Shown in pieces: positions 46,101 to 56,249 of a stretch of DNA of 64,000 bases. Both the position numbers and the translations under genes were made by a program. The stretch's first letter is position 1. Each line of letters starts with the position of its first letter. The notes under the pieces were generated by a model, which made no database searches, had not been told where the DNA came from, and saw nothing but the letters and a program-made list of their open reading frames with translations. This DNA comes from Liolophura sinensis (Eukaryota > Mollusca > Polyplacophora > Chitonida > Chitonidae), in assembly GCF_032854445.1 (NCBI RefSeq), contig NC_088297.1, forward strand, positions 862,169-926,168, written 5' to 3'.

Positions 46101-46182
46101 ATTTGGTATGGAACACTTACCCGTTTGAATCTGCCAGCGTCCCAGCCACGAACAAACCAATCACGAAGATGAAGGTAGCCAT
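42823..46182 (-). CDS. AChBP: Acetylcholine-binding protein (AChBP), copy 1, complete
   Basis: Secreted, soluble homologue of the nicotinic receptor ligand-binding domain; characterised molluscan members form pentamers that bind acetylcholine. Exons 46121-46182, 45398-45584, 44224-44333 and 42823-43159 join with matching phases to 696 bases, 231 residues. A signal peptide (1-17, MATFIFVIGLFVAGTLA) is followed by the beta-sandwich. The aromatic box is intact: Trp85 (SWHDSRLRW), Tyr118 (IWIPDLTLYN), Trp170 (GSWVHD), Tyr211 and Tyr218 around the vicinal Cys213-Cys214 (YDCCPGTY). The Cys-loop is Cys152-Cys163 with only 10 residues between and a sequon at Asn160. The protein stops at FLRKD, exactly where receptors would enter the first membrane helix, so it is AChBP and not a channel. 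Convergent with the membrane-protein gene. Confidence 0.94.
43160..44223 (-). other. AChBP copy 1, intron 3
   Basis: Non-coding. It includes a 50-60-bp tandem duplication at about 43300-43405 (CTATGCTGGTAAAGGAC twice) that is also present in copy 2. Confidence 0.75.
44224..44333 (-). CDS. AChBP: AChBP copy 1, exon 3 (loops D and A)
   Basis: Acceptor TATTATAG, donor AATGG|GTAAGT. It encodes SWHDSRLRWDSNLHHGVEK and AFPQDAIWIPDLTLYN (residues 84-119). W-x-D-x-R-L-x-W and W-I-P-D-L are signatures of the Cys-loop ligand-binding domain. Confidence 0.95.
44334..45397 (-). other. AChBP copy 1, intron 2
   Basis: Begins with two short arrays (44365-44830). From about 44830 to 45397 nothing is recognised. 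Confidence 0.7.
44365..44830. repeat. 36-bp and about 42-bp tandem repeats in AChBP intron 2, copy 1
   Basis: About four units of a 36-bp repeat (GGAAAGATCAGGTGAATCAG, TCAGCGGTAATCAGA), followed by about six units near 42 bp (CAGTGGTAATCAGACAGAAA, TGGTAAGAAACC). Confidence 0.88.
45398..45584 (-). CDS. AChBP: AChBP copy 1, exon 2
   Basis: Acceptor GATTTAG, donor CTCAG|GTACAT. It encodes residues 22-83: the N-terminal helix (SSVHNQLLAGYDK) and strands beta1-beta2 (VKVTVDFTLIQLDEV, VSVTVWLSQ). It contains an acidic turn EVEEDEGE. Confidence 0.93.
45585..46120 (-). other. AChBP copy 1, intron 1
   Basis: About half of it is a full-length SINE-A. A short duplicated segment (GGGTTATTGTAA.CTGG, CATTCACCACACCTAG) occurs twice at about 45660-45780. 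Confidence 0.75.
45792..46065 (-). mobile_element. SINE-A copy, full length, reverse, in AChBP intron 1
   Basis: Starts ATTTATTTGATTGGTGTTTT and ends AAGTCACGGAGGCCCCC (head complement). The B-box complement GGACTTGAACTCAC is intact. Confidence 0.92.
46121..46182 (-). CDS. AChBP: AChBP copy 1, exon 1 (signal peptide)
   Basis: ATG at 46182-46180 in context GAACATGGCT. It encodes MATFIFVIGLFVAGTLADSN and two bases of Gly21, followed by a GG|GTAAGTG donor (phase 2). Cleavage is expected after Ala17. Confidence 0.9.
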
Positions 46183-46292
46183 GTTCTCTATAACAGTCCT
46201 GATACAAAAGTACAAGCTCAACCTCTTAACCAATCTGCTCATCTGACGACCCCATCGGTCAACTCAGTCTTAAGTCTCGCTTGGTCACAGAG

Positions 46293-46300
46293 TCACGTGA
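46293..46300. promoter_or_regulatory. Palindromic E-box upstream of AChBP copy 1
   Basis: TCACGTGA lies about 110 bases upstream of the AChBP start codon (minus strand). No clear TATA box was found in that interval. A regulatory role is inferred from position only. Confidence 0.25.
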
Positions 46301-46541
46301 GATGTCGGAAGGGGTGCTTCCGCCTGAAGACGATAAGGTCACTTTTGGCAAATTGTGTGAGGTTATTTTCCATGAGCATCGGAAATTCCTGTGTTTTGGC
46401 AAACCTTGGATCTAGGCCAATTGCTTGCATGGGGTTTAAGGTCAGTCGTTTAAACGTCAGTTGACGAGATGGAACAGAAAGGCGTTATAGGATACAATAA
46501 AAACAAAGACGTAGATCACATATATAGAGAGAGCAAAATTT

Positions 46542-46800
46542 GTTTAGCGACGACGGTGTGATAGTCGGCAAATGGTCGCACCTAACTGGCGAAATACGAT
46601 CTCTTGTCAATTTATTTCAGTTGGGGTTTTACTTTGACTGTCCATGTAAATTCTTAGACAGCAGCGAATCACACGTCACTTAGCACCGTGGCTTAAACAG
46701 TATTAGAAAGAAAGAAGATCAGTTATGTTAACTGCAATTTATTCACTAGTCTAGAATTACTCAAAATGCTCTGTTGTCGTCACATTTATCTTACAATCAC
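46542..46800 (+). mobile_element. Dispersed element X, copy 2 (single, not amplified)
   Basis: AGCGACGACGGTGTGATAGT, CGGCAAATGGTCGCACC, TAACTGGCGAAATACGATCT, CTTGTCAATTTATTTCAG and later TCTAGAATTACTCAAAATGC. Same segment order as at 18.8 and 48.8 kb. Confidence 0.65.
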
Positions 46801-47077
46801 ATTAAAACCGTGCAGAGAATCAGGCGCAGGCCTGTGCATGTTAAACCACAATGTACGATTTGTCGTACGGCAATTAAACATGTTCTATTCCATTACAGTT
46901 GTAGTAATCCACGCAAATCGCATGATAATCCATATGCTGCGATTTAATTTTGTTATATCTGGCTTGTTGGCAAATGACACACCTTGGACGGAGCTTAGCA
47001 TTATACTTAGAAAACGCACTCATCTTCACACGCAACAGAAACTGGTGTATTGTGGACATTCCAGCGTCTTGCATGTA

Positions 47078-47345
47078 TGGGGGCCTCCGTGGCTCAGTTG
47101 GTTAGCGCGTTAGCGCAGCGTAATGACCCAGGAGCCTCTCACCAATGCGGTCGCTGTGAGTTCAAGTCCATGCTGGCTCCCTCTCCGGTCGTACGTGGGA
47201 ATGTCTGACAGCAACCTGCAGATGGTCGTGGGTTCCCCCTCCCCCCCCCCCCCCCCGGACTCCACCATTATGCTGGCCGCCGTCGTATAAGTGAAATATT
47301 GAAATATTCTTGAGTACGACGTAAAACACTAATCAAATAAATAAG
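47078..47345 (+). mobile_element. SINE-A copy, full length
   Basis: Head GGGGGCCTCCGTGGCTCAGT, A-box TTGGTTAGCGCG, B-box GTGAGTTCAAGTCC, an internal C-run (47239-47257), and tail CAAATAAATAA. Confidence 0.92.
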
Positions 47346-47347
47346 TC

Positions 47348-47565
47348 TTGTATGTATGTTTATTTGCTTGGGATTTTACATTGTACTTAACAATGAGGGG
47401 TCATTAGTTGTGTGTACTTACAGTGTCTTCTGGTCGCAGGGCGAGTTCATGCCGATAAAGAGCTCGCGACTGAAGTATCATGCCAAAGACACTAGACATG
47501 ACACCCCGCCCAGACACATTATACTGACACCGGGCCAACCAGTCTTGCTGTGGAATTGAATGCCA
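47348..47565. mobile_element. SINE-C fragment (third dispersed family)
   Basis: TGTTTATTTGCTTGGGATTT at the left resembles the ends of SINE-A and SINE-B. The body (CCAAAGACACTAGACATGAC, TATACTGACACCGGGCCAAC) shares the GGGCCAACCAGTC motif with SINE-B but otherwise differs. Family identity is tentative. Confidence 0.5.
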
Positions 47566-47979
47566 ATAATTCATTTTCAACATCAAATGCAGTTCAAAAA
47601 TTATGATATGAATAAACAAAATGATGCCATAAATCCTTGGAGATCATTACCGACGGTATTGTGGCTTATTACATCAACAAAGTTTCTAAAAAGAATTAGT
47701 TTTGGCTCCTAGCTGATAATTGAAAACCAATTAATACAAATCAAGTAAACTATCGTAAAAGTCAACTTGGTGCGATCATGTAAGTGCCTCCAGAAAAATA
47801 ATATAACAAAACAACTCTCTCCAGTGTAACCTGACGGTCATTACATACAATGAACACCTCACGAATGGAATATCACTGGCCTATTATCTGTGTAATTAGA
47901 TATATACTTCAGGAAATGGTAACGTTCTAATTAGCTCATTCGGCATCCACAAAGGTAGCTGTGAATGTCTCTCTACCAA

Positions 47980-48115
47980 AGGAGCAGCCATCCGTACAGG
48001 TAGTTCAAGATGTCACTCTGACACAGGAACAGCCATTCATATAGGTAGTTCAGGATGTCACTCTGACACAAAAGCCATCCATACATGTAGTTCACGGTGT
48101 CCTGGGTCCCGGGAT
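47980..48115. repeat. Three-unit tandem repeat of 42-45 bp
   Basis: AGCCATCCGTACAGGTAGTT, then CAAGATGTCACTCTGACACA, occurs twice with few changes, followed by a third, partial unit. Confidence 0.85.
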
Positions 48116-48475
48116 AAGCGGAATTAGACACAATCATTAAGACATACACAATCATAAAGACATGGTCTATCATGGAGAAATTTGTATAGAGGGATTAGAT
48201 GACAGCCATTTGGCAGCCATACTGGAGTACTGCGGCTACATCAACCAATGTTACATGTATCAAGACTCCAGTATGGTTGACTGACAAGTTTTATGTTAGA
48301 ATGCCACGTGTACTCCTACTTAGCTGTACGAGGAAGGTCACATCCAATGTTTGGTGCCAGTAAGGTTATGTTTTAATGTTGCTGAATGTATGAAGCAAAG
48401 GGACTGAGAAAAAAGTAACTTATGTCTTTTTTACATAGAGTGTTAATACATAGCTTTCTGATAATCGCAATAGCT

Positions 48476-48730
48476 GACGGGGTTAGCGCGAAAGCGCGGC
48501 GCTACGAGCCAGGAGTCCCTACACCAATACGTTCGCTGTGAGTTCAAGTCTAGCTCATGCTGGCTTCCTCTCTGTCCCACTTGGGAAGGTCTAACAGCAA
48601 CCTGCCGATGGTCGTAGGTTTCCCCCGGGCCCTGCCCGATTTCTTCCCACTATAATACTAGCCGCCGTCCTATAAATGAAGTATTTTTGAGTACGGCGTA
48701 AATCAACAATCAAATAAATAAATAAATAAT
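48476..48730 (+). mobile_element. SINE-A copy, head partly lost
   Basis: Starts at GGGGTTAGCGCGAAAGCGCG and ends AAATAAATAAATAAATAA. The B-box GTGAGTTCAAGTC is present. Confidence 0.9.
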
Positions 48731-48756
48731 AACAATGTAATTAAAGACGTTCAGCA

Positions 48757-49055
48757 TAAAGCGTAAAACGAGAGCAGCGACGACAGTGAGATGGCTGGCA
48801 AATGGTCACACGTAACCGGTGAAACACGGTCTCTTGTGATTTCACCTTAGTCAGGGTTTTATTCTAACTGTTCATGTAAATGCTTAAATAGTAACAATTT
48901 ACACGTCCCTGTCATCCGGGCTTAACCGGGGAGGAATTAGGTAAAAATGCAGTGATGCTAGTCTTAATTTATTAGAAATCACTCGTCTAGAATTGTTCAA
49001 AATGCTGTGTTATCATCACATTTAACATACAATCAGATTAAAACAATGCAAAGGT
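48757..49055 (+). mobile_element. Dispersed element X, copy 3 (single, not amplified)
   Basis: GTAAAACGAGAGCAGCGACG, ACAGTGAGATGGCTGG, CAAATGGTCACACGTAACC, GGTGAAACACGGTCTCTTGT, then TTATTCTAACTGTTCATG and TCTAGAATTGTTCAAAATGC. This is the best-preserved single copy. Confidence 0.7.
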
Positions 49056-49535
49056 TCCCGGCCTCGGGCATCAGGCTACATGTATAACAATGTGAAGTCA
49101 GCCATATAGCATGGAGTACACAGAGTGTCAGGGCACATCGCTCAGGAAGCCAGAATATGATAACAGTGGACACATAAACTGAAGACCGGAACTCTTAAGG
49201 AGAACCGCACAAGTGGCTTCTGGCATTTAGAATGACCTGTCTCAAAGTTCAACCTGCGCCTCTTGATGAAAACTAGACAAATGTTTAACTACCCATCTTA
49301 ATATTTTCTTTTTTGATTTTATTTTTCCAGGTTTATTAATACTAAAATCCTTTACTATTATCGGCAGATTGAGCGACATTTTGATATACATACGCACCAA
49401 AAGGAATTAGTATTTGAAGTTCACATCCGTCATAAAGTATCAGCTTAAGCTCCTTTCAGCCACATAGCAAGAAATAGGACAAGGTTGTATCAAAATCTGC
49501 AGACCTCAGTCAAGACTATAGCTTCTTTATCGAGT

Positions 49536-49798
49536 GGGGCCTCCGTGGCTCAGTTGGTTAGCGCGCTAGCGCAGCGTAATGACCCAGGAGTCTCTCACCA
49601 ATGCGGTCGCTGTGAGTTCAAGTCCAGCTCATGCTGGCTTTCTCTCCGGCCGTATGTGGGGAAGGTCTGTCAGCTACCTGCGGATGGTCGTGGGTTTCCC
49701 CCGGGTTCTGACCGGTTTCCACCCACCATATTGCTGGCCGCCGTCGTATAAGTGAAATATTCTTGAGTACGGCGTAAAACACCAATCAAAAAAAAAAA
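49536..49798 (+). mobile_element. SINE-A copy, full length and little diverged
   Basis: GGGGCCTCCGTGGCTCAGTT at the 5' end, a complete A-box and B-box, and ATTCTTGAGTACGGCGTAAA followed by a poly-A-like tail (AAAAAAAAAA). Confidence 0.93.
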
Positions 49799-50256
49799 TC
49801 TTTATCCAGTTATGAAAGACGGACCTCATGTTGTAAACGGCTTTGGTCACAATTGCGGTTATGGTTATCATATGACGTCAGCACTACTGGCAGCCAAAAC
49901 AGACCGTATTTGGAAACTTGGCAAATTTCTTTGCAAATACTCAATCAATCTTGACAAATAAACCATGTAACATACGGGCAAAATGTATTTTCACCGTTAA
50001 GTCGCGTTCTTGCGACAACGTACTTGCGTTATATCCCATGTAGTTCCAAATGTAATGTAATAATTTATGTTTTAAATTGGGAAACATACTTCCTACGTTC
50101 ATTATTTATAAATGAGCGGACGACAAAAATATTCATTCATGTATAGGTACATTGGATTGGTATCAAACGTCGTGCTCTAGAAACCTTCACTTATGCGGCG
50201 TCACGTATGTAGATAAGTGTTTAGAGAAAACGGGAAAACCCCTTGATTGAACGTGC

Positions 50257-51150
50257 ATCAGAACTGACGAGAGTTCAGCACCCAATTCCAAACTCTGAGC
50301 GGCGTCACATCAGAACTGACGAAAGATCAGCAACTCAAATCCAAACTCTGAGCGGCGCCACATCAGAACTGGCGAAAGTTCAGCACCCAATTCCAAATTC
50401 TGAGCGGCGTCACATCAGAACTGACGAAAGATCAGCAACCCAATTCCAAACTCTTAGCGGTGTCACATCAGAACTTGCAAAAGTTCAGCAACCCAATTCC
50501 AGACTCTGAACGGCGTCGCATCAGAACTTGCGAAATTTCAGCGCCCAATTCCAAATTCTGAGCGGCGTCACATCAAAACTGGCGAAATTTCAGCAACTCA
50601 ATTCCAAACTCTGAGCGGCGTCACATCATCGACGAAAGTTCAGCAACCCAATTCCAAACTCTGAGCAGCGTCACATCAGAACTGGCGAAAGTTCAGCACC
50701 CAATTCCAAATTCTGAGCGGCGTCACATCAGAACTGACGAAAGATCAGCAACCCAATTCCAAACTCTTAGCGGTGTCACATCAGAACTTGCGAAAGTTCA
50801 GCAACCCAATTCCAGACTCTGAACGGCGTCGCATCAGAACTGGCGAAAGTTCAGCAACTCAATTCCAAACTCTGAGCGGCGTCACATCATCGACGAAAGT
50901 TCAGCAACCCAATTCCAAACTCTGAGCAGCGTCACATCAGAACGGACGAAAGTTCAGCAACTCAATTCCAAACTCTGAGCGGCGTCACATCAGAACTTGC
51001 GAAAGTTCAGCGCCCCAATTCCAAATTCTGAGCGGCGTCACATCAGAACTGGCGAAAGTTCAGCAACTCAATTCCAAACTCTGAGCGGCGTCACATCAGA
51101 ACTTGCGAAAGTTCAGCAACCCAATTCCAAACTCTGAGCGGCGTCACATA
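50257..51150. repeat. 53-bp tandem array, about 17 units
   Basis: Unit made of CATCAGAACTGACGAAAGTT, CAGCAACCCAATTCCAAAC, TCTGAGCGGCGTCA. Units vary at GACGAAAGATC versus TTGCGAAAGTTC and occasional short deletions (CATCATCGACG). Unrelated to the intron 4 array despite the same period. Flanks 49800-50256 show nothing. Confidence 0.95.
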
Positions 51151-51228
51151 ATACAGTGAGCCAAATTAGATAAAAAAGATCATTTTTTACAGCGGATTCC
51201 AACTGGATTCCGACGTTGCTGTTGATTT

Positions 51229-51510
51229 TTTTATTTGTTTGTTGCTTAATATCATATACTCAAGAGTTTTCCACTTAATTATAGGATGGCGGTCATTTTA
51301 TGCTCAAGGGGAAGCGGATTGCTCATCCCAAGGTAATGTTATATTTGACAACGCCGCGCAGCGACCAGGAGCCTTTCACCAATGCGGTCGTTTTGAGGCT
51401 AAGTCCAGCTCATTTTGGCTTCTGCTCCAGTCGTACGTGTGAAGGGCTGCCGTATAAGTGAAATATTTTTGTGTACGGCGTAAAACACCAATCAAATAAA
51501 TAAATATATT
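51229..51510. mobile_element. Composite SINE-A remnants in opposite orientations
   Basis: 51229-51297 is a decayed reverse 3' end (TTTATTTGTTTGTTGCTTAA, ACTCAAGAGTTTTCCACTTA). 51350-51510 is a forward copy missing its middle (CCAATGCGGTCG, TACGGCGTAAAACACCAATC, AAATAAATAAATA). Confidence 0.75.
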
Positions 51511-51569
51511 AGGCAAAGACGAATGGTGTTCAGGGCACGTTAAACTGTACAAATGGTCACACGAGCGTC

Positions 51570-51752
51570 ATGGGCCAGCGCGGTGCAATGACTTATGAGC
51601 CTCCGTGGCCGAGGTGGTTAGCACGTCAGTACGGCGCAATGAAACAGAAGCTTCCGTGGCTGAGGTGGATAGCACGCTAGCGCAGCGCAATGACTCAGGA
51701 GCCTTCGTGGCTGGGGTGGTTAGCACGCTAGCGCGGCGCAATAACTCAGGAG
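51570..51752. repeat. Tandem repeat of a SINE-A tRNA-like head, 53-bp period
   Basis: AGCCTCCGTGGCCGAGGTGG, CTTCCGTGGCTGAGGTGG and CCTTCGTGGCTGGGGTGG begin three successive units, each followed by TTAGCACGCTAGCGC-type sequence and GCGCAATGACTCAGGAG. A partial unit precedes them. No SINE body or tail is present. Confidence 0.85.
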
Positions 51753-52009
51753 GCGTTTCCGTCATTTTGCTTGTGAGGAAGTAACCTCCATTGTCCGTCA
51801 TGTAAGACTGCAGGAGAGAGCACCGCTGACCGATTCTGCCACCAATGCTCCGAGAACAATAGAAACTGTCCGCGAATGGCATAAAACTCACGTGTTGTCG
51901 CGTGAGACTGGAACGCAGGCACCTTAAGGTTACACGAGCGCAGGGATTTTCCTTACTATGTATGTATTCTCTACGCACACTGCGAGTTACAGGGGCTTAA
52001 GGCTCGACT

Positions 52010-52365
52010 TCAAAACAACAATTTCTTTCAACAATATCAAGTCTAAACTAAAGAACCATCTCCTTACTCTTTGATCTCCATGCATATAATATATCTCGTT
52101 CATATTTTTCATTAGGTATTTTTATATGTAATTATGTTCTGTATATATGTTATATGTTAGATTCGTTTAATCACCATATGCTCGTGACATACATTTCGAC
52201 AACACAATACTTGTGTGGGATACAGTCCGTCACTAGACTTTACTACCGCGACGCGTTTGTAATTACAATGCTTGTATAGGACATAACAAGCCTGTCACTA
52301 TACACGTTTGTAGAATATAATCTGTATATACTTAAGGTAAATAAAGCTAATACTAAATACTAGTA
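52010..52365 (+). mobile_element. Possible 3' end of a non-LTR retrotransposon
   Basis: A frame ending TTISFNNIKSKLKNHLLTL-stop at about 52015-52072 resembles the C terminus of LINE reverse transcriptases (F-K-S-K-L-K-x-H-L type). An AT-rich stretch follows, ending in AAATAAAGCTAATACTAAAT. Only this remnant is present; the call rests on a weak resemblance. Confidence 0.22.
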
Positions 52366-53331
52366 AATTTGTCAACGTTAAGAGCATCTACACGTATCCC
52401 CTGGCTTTCGCGTAATACCGTGCCATACCACCAAATGCATCTTGAATTTTTCCCTGGAACATATCAAAAAACCAATCCAGCATGACCACCATTTCTTTGA
52501 GCTTTGCTTCCTGGATGTCAAGTCATACCATTTTGTTACCTTGGTAACCGCTAGAAGGGTGGGTAGTTACCCGGGGGGAAAAAGTTTTCAGACAGACAAA
52601 ACTGATACATTTTAATTAGGTACAAAATAACAGTGCAGCTATTTATAGTGTATCAACAGCCGAAACTGTCTGTGTGGAAGCCCTACTCAATCAGTATTCC
52701 TTCTCTCTTTAGTTTGGAGACAAATCCACTAGCCCAAATTGCGCATGTATAACCATAACCAATCGGCCATGACTCGCTGGACGTTACTGGAGAATTGCAC
52801 TCGCCAGCTCACTTTATCATTGTCTACAAATGCAACATCGGTAAAATTCGAAATACTGATCACGTTCCCAATACCGATGATGTGAAAGACAAATTAAAAC
52901 GAACCAATGGTTACTGTTTGATACAACATGTGCTCATTGTAATTCTTCAAACTTTTAGGAGAGATATTGGTAATGCTGAAAGCCAAAAATCACATTTCTC
53001 TGCCAGTGGTTTTTTTTTTAGAAAAGTAAAGATATGAATATGTTACTCATTGCATGCACTAACAATGGAAAAAAGAAACTAAATATTCCTGCTAGAATTA
53101 CATACATATGCATATTAGCTAAAAAGAGCAGACCAGGTGTTCTAAAAATTAGAAGAATTAGGGTAGGTTTTATTTCAGCCGTATTGTGGAGTAAATTAAA
53201 ACGATAATCTTTCGTCACTTGATAATATTCTGCTTGTTTTGTTACAATTTTTTATTTAGTAGCCACATAAGACACGAATTAACAGGAGGATACATGTGTT
53301 TATACGCATTTTGTCGTGTATGTATGGGTGG
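52366..53331. other. Intergenic, no recognised feature
   Basis: Mixed AT-rich sequence. No exon with supporting splice sites and no repeat family recognised. Confidence 0.4.
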
Positions 53332-53518
53332 TTACAGTGAGGTCAAGTCCAGCTCATGTTGGCTTCCCACTCCAGCCATGCGTGAGAGCAACGTCTGTAA
53401 GCAATCTGCGGATGGTCGTGGGTCTCACGCCTGGTTTCCTTCCCTCATAATGATGGCCGCCGTCTTCGTATCAGTGAAATATTCTTGAGTACGTCGTAAA
53501 ACACCAGTCACATAAATC
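53332..53518 (+). mobile_element. SINE-A copy, head lost
   Basis: Starts at the B-box region (GTGAGGTCAAGTCCAGCTCA), continues through GGATGGTCGTGGGT and ATTCTTGAGTACGTCGTAAA, and ends ACACCAGTCACATAAAT. Confidence 0.85.
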
Positions 53519-53664
53519 GTGTATGTATGGTAGCATCTTGGCTACACATTCTCTGGGTCATGTCAAAAATAAAATATTATTTAAGCAAAACAAAACTGTC
53601 ATTCTTCAGCGGTACAATACTTGAATAGTGAATGGTAATATATTTCATATTAGCAGTCTGATCA

Positions 53665-53732
53665 TTACATCTAATCTAATTACATCTTATCTAATTGCAT
53701 ATTATCTAATTACATATTATCTAATTACATGA
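53665..53732. repeat. Short 15-bp tandem repeat
   Basis: TCTAATTACATATTA-type units repeat about four times. Confidence 0.75.
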
Positions 53733-54543
53733 AAGCCAGTTCGGTACTACAATTTGCTAATAGCTATGACCAGTTGCAACAAAACTCATCAAGTATCGCG
53801 TGGTGGCATATAATTGGCCATGTATCATGTTAACTTAAGCGCAGCACCTTTGACAAATAATTTCTGTCTGCTTTGGATAATGTAACTTTCCTATTTACTT
53901 TTCATGTGTCTGTCTAACCGATGGCTGGTGAAGGTTTATGTTTTTTTAAAACATCAAATTCTCAATTATCCACTTCCAGTTGCGCCAATCGTAAACCTGA
54001 CAATAAATGAAATAAACAGACATAGAAAGGTTGTGGAGATAAACTCCGTGCGTAATCAGGAACCGCAGTGACACTATCCGCGCACTGCCAGATCGTGAAG
54101 AAACATTGAATCAGAAAGAACACAGAGGGCGAAAAGAAGGGACGGTAGTAAAATTAAAACGTCAAAACCAGTAAACAAGAAACACCGTCAGACAAAAGCA
54201 AAATAAGCTGATGTCAAGGAGGTTGACCTGTTACTTGACCTTGAGGAAGCAGTGGAAGTGAAAGGGCGCACGTGTCGATTTCCGGTTTACCGTAGATCGT
54301 TGAGCGACTTCTTCTCGGGCTGGTTGTTGACCCGGTAACGAGGTAAAGTGTCACATTCGTGTACGTGCACCGAGCATGAAGCCCTCACCCTCAAAACAGG
54401 CGAACATATTTTATACACCTGGGCTGCATTCGCCCTTAAGACTGGTTTTAAATAGTGTCATAAGTTTTTCCGTTAGGGCATACACTGTTTTTTAAGATTT
54501 AAGTCTGAATTAACTTTAAATGAATTTTTCAACAACTGACTCC
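53733..54543. other. Intergenic, no recognised feature
   Basis: Nothing recognised apart from CACGTG near 54271 and a slightly GC-richer patch at 54210-54400. No splice-supported exon. Confidence 0.35.
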
Positions 54544-54761
54544 GGGGCCCGTGTTTATCAAGCAAATTAAGACTTAAATCATAATTTGCAAACCTTACGA
54601 AGACAAACTGAGAACAGGAAACTACCCAAATTGTGGATAGTACGTTGTTCTATAGAAAAAATCAATGTACAAATTAAAAAACTTTCCAGAGCAATTAAAG
54701 CATTTAATTTGTAGCTGAGTTTGAATTTTTGAAGTCTTAAGACGTTTGATAAATACGGCCC
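54544..54761. mobile_element. MITE-like element, 218 bp, with terminal inverted repeats
   Basis: The left end GGGGCCCGTGTTTATCAAGC continues to TTAAGACTT. The complement of the right end is GGGCCGTATTTATCAAACGT and also continues to TTAAGACTT. No coding capacity. A different sequence from the element at 5357 but with the same GGGGCC...TTTATCA/TTCATGA terminal style. Confidence 0.65.
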
Positions 54762-54941
54762 AGAATATTATATAAGGCCAAAGACTGAAGCTCAGACCGT
54801 GTGCATGAACATTTGCGATGTAGATAGAACATTTTTCCACTTCAGGGTTGTTAGCTATAATGTTGTTGGTTGTTCCATGAAAAGATATAATTACGTCAAT
54901 TGTGAATCAGTGTAACCGATCACAGCATAACGAGTCAAGAA

Positions 54942-55040
54942 CTCTAACTAATGCGGTCGCTGTGAGTTCAAGCCTACTTGACTTCCTCCCCGGTCGTATG
55001 TGGGAAGTAAAAGGACGGCGTAAAAACACCATGAAAATCA
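54942..55040 (+). mobile_element. Internally deleted SINE-A
   Basis: AATGCGGTCGCTGTGAGTTC and CCCGGTCGTATGTGGGAAG are joined nearly directly to GACGGCGTAAAAACACCAT. About 100 bases of the middle are missing. Confidence 0.75.
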
Positions 55041-56249
55041 ATGAATGTAACGAGTCATCCACTATATACAGGTTAGTTAAAATCTGAAGACAAGGTTACC
55101 TGGAGTTTTCATGTGACCACACTTCTGCAACTATTTTACGGTGACATAAATGTGACATTTGTCAGTCTTTCTCTTTTTAAACTATCCGAGAATAACAGTA
55201 AATGTAATGATAATATTATTATTTATATCACTTTATGCACAGGTAATGTCGACGCTTTGCCAATCGTCACAACGTTACTGCTTTTGTATAGCATGTGTTG
55301 GAGAAGGCAGAAGAAAACTAGTAAGTTCTTTTCAGCCGCTATTTCCAATCAATGAGAAACAACACTAGAACCAAGACCGAGACAGACACAGCGAGATATA
55401 AATAAATAGTTACTTAACTAGGATTTCCCACAGCCTAATAGCCACAAGGGGATCTCCTGAAAATAAAATCAACACATATACACAAATTACCACAGAGAAC
55501 AAACAACATATACATGGGATAACAGAGTAAAGTAAGGGCACCAAAATAGTAAGATCAAAAAACAAATCATATTACTGCGGGGTTTGATTAGTGGATACAT
55601 CGGATATGCTTTTAAAAATTATGTACAGATTTTTTAATTCAATTTATGTTCATACGTGATCAAAATAGGAATATAGCGCAAATACATTTAGAATAACTTG
55701 GCAAAAAGGATGAACTCCAGAAGACAACATTCTGATGATTCTGTTAAGCATGTGCTTTCTTTGAGTCGTATAAACACAAATCATACCTTATGATTTGTTG
55801 GTTCCAGGAAATCGTTTGCACTTCATAACAACCTCTGTAAGTCTTTTCGTTTAGCATCAAACTGTACTTCTTTAGTCTCTGAAGCCTTTAACTCCTTAAC
55901 ACCCCTGGTGATATCTGAGTTTTATGCCACACCCCCATTCTCCTGCCTGTCTGATTCGAGTAGTTTTCCGTCTGAAGCAGCTGCGCTCATTGATCAGTTG
56001 GCGCGCTTCGTGTGACGTCACTAGCATGTGCCTAGGAGAGCGCGGACTCAACGACCTGCGCTTTCGCACTGCGCCTCCGCAATCGGACACGTTTGGGGCA
56101 CTCTCTACTGCTGATGGGAGGAGGGGCAAGTTTTCCAGCCATTGGGTGGGAAACTTTGGCCACATATAGCAGGAGGTAAAACAAACATCGGTTTGAAGTG
56201 AGCGCGCCAGTAGAGACTTCCTGACCGTGTTCGTTGTCTGAGTGATGGT
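55041..56249. other. Intergenic, mostly featureless
   Basis: A weak exon candidate lies at 55243-55320 and a GC-rich, CpG-containing patch at 55960-56110. That patch is a possible promoter for the exon at 56650, but no start exon could be fixed. Confidence 0.3.

Larger units (their letters stand above)
46183..49535. other. Intergenic region upstream of AChBP copy 1
   Basis: No exon recognised. It holds two copies of element X, SINE-A and SINE-C copies and a small tandem repeat. 47560-47960 and 49060-49535 are featureless. Confidence 0.5.

Noticed and set aside
51568-51978. 136-codon frame on the minus strand with LRRASVLTT-type repeats
   Set aside because: Its repeated part is the antisense of the tandem SINE heads. 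No splice signals or homology seen.
55896-56169. 81- and 89-codon frames in the GC-rich patch
   Set aside because: Both strands are open over the same interval, with no splice-site pair and no recognisable domain. The patch is better read as a possible promoter.
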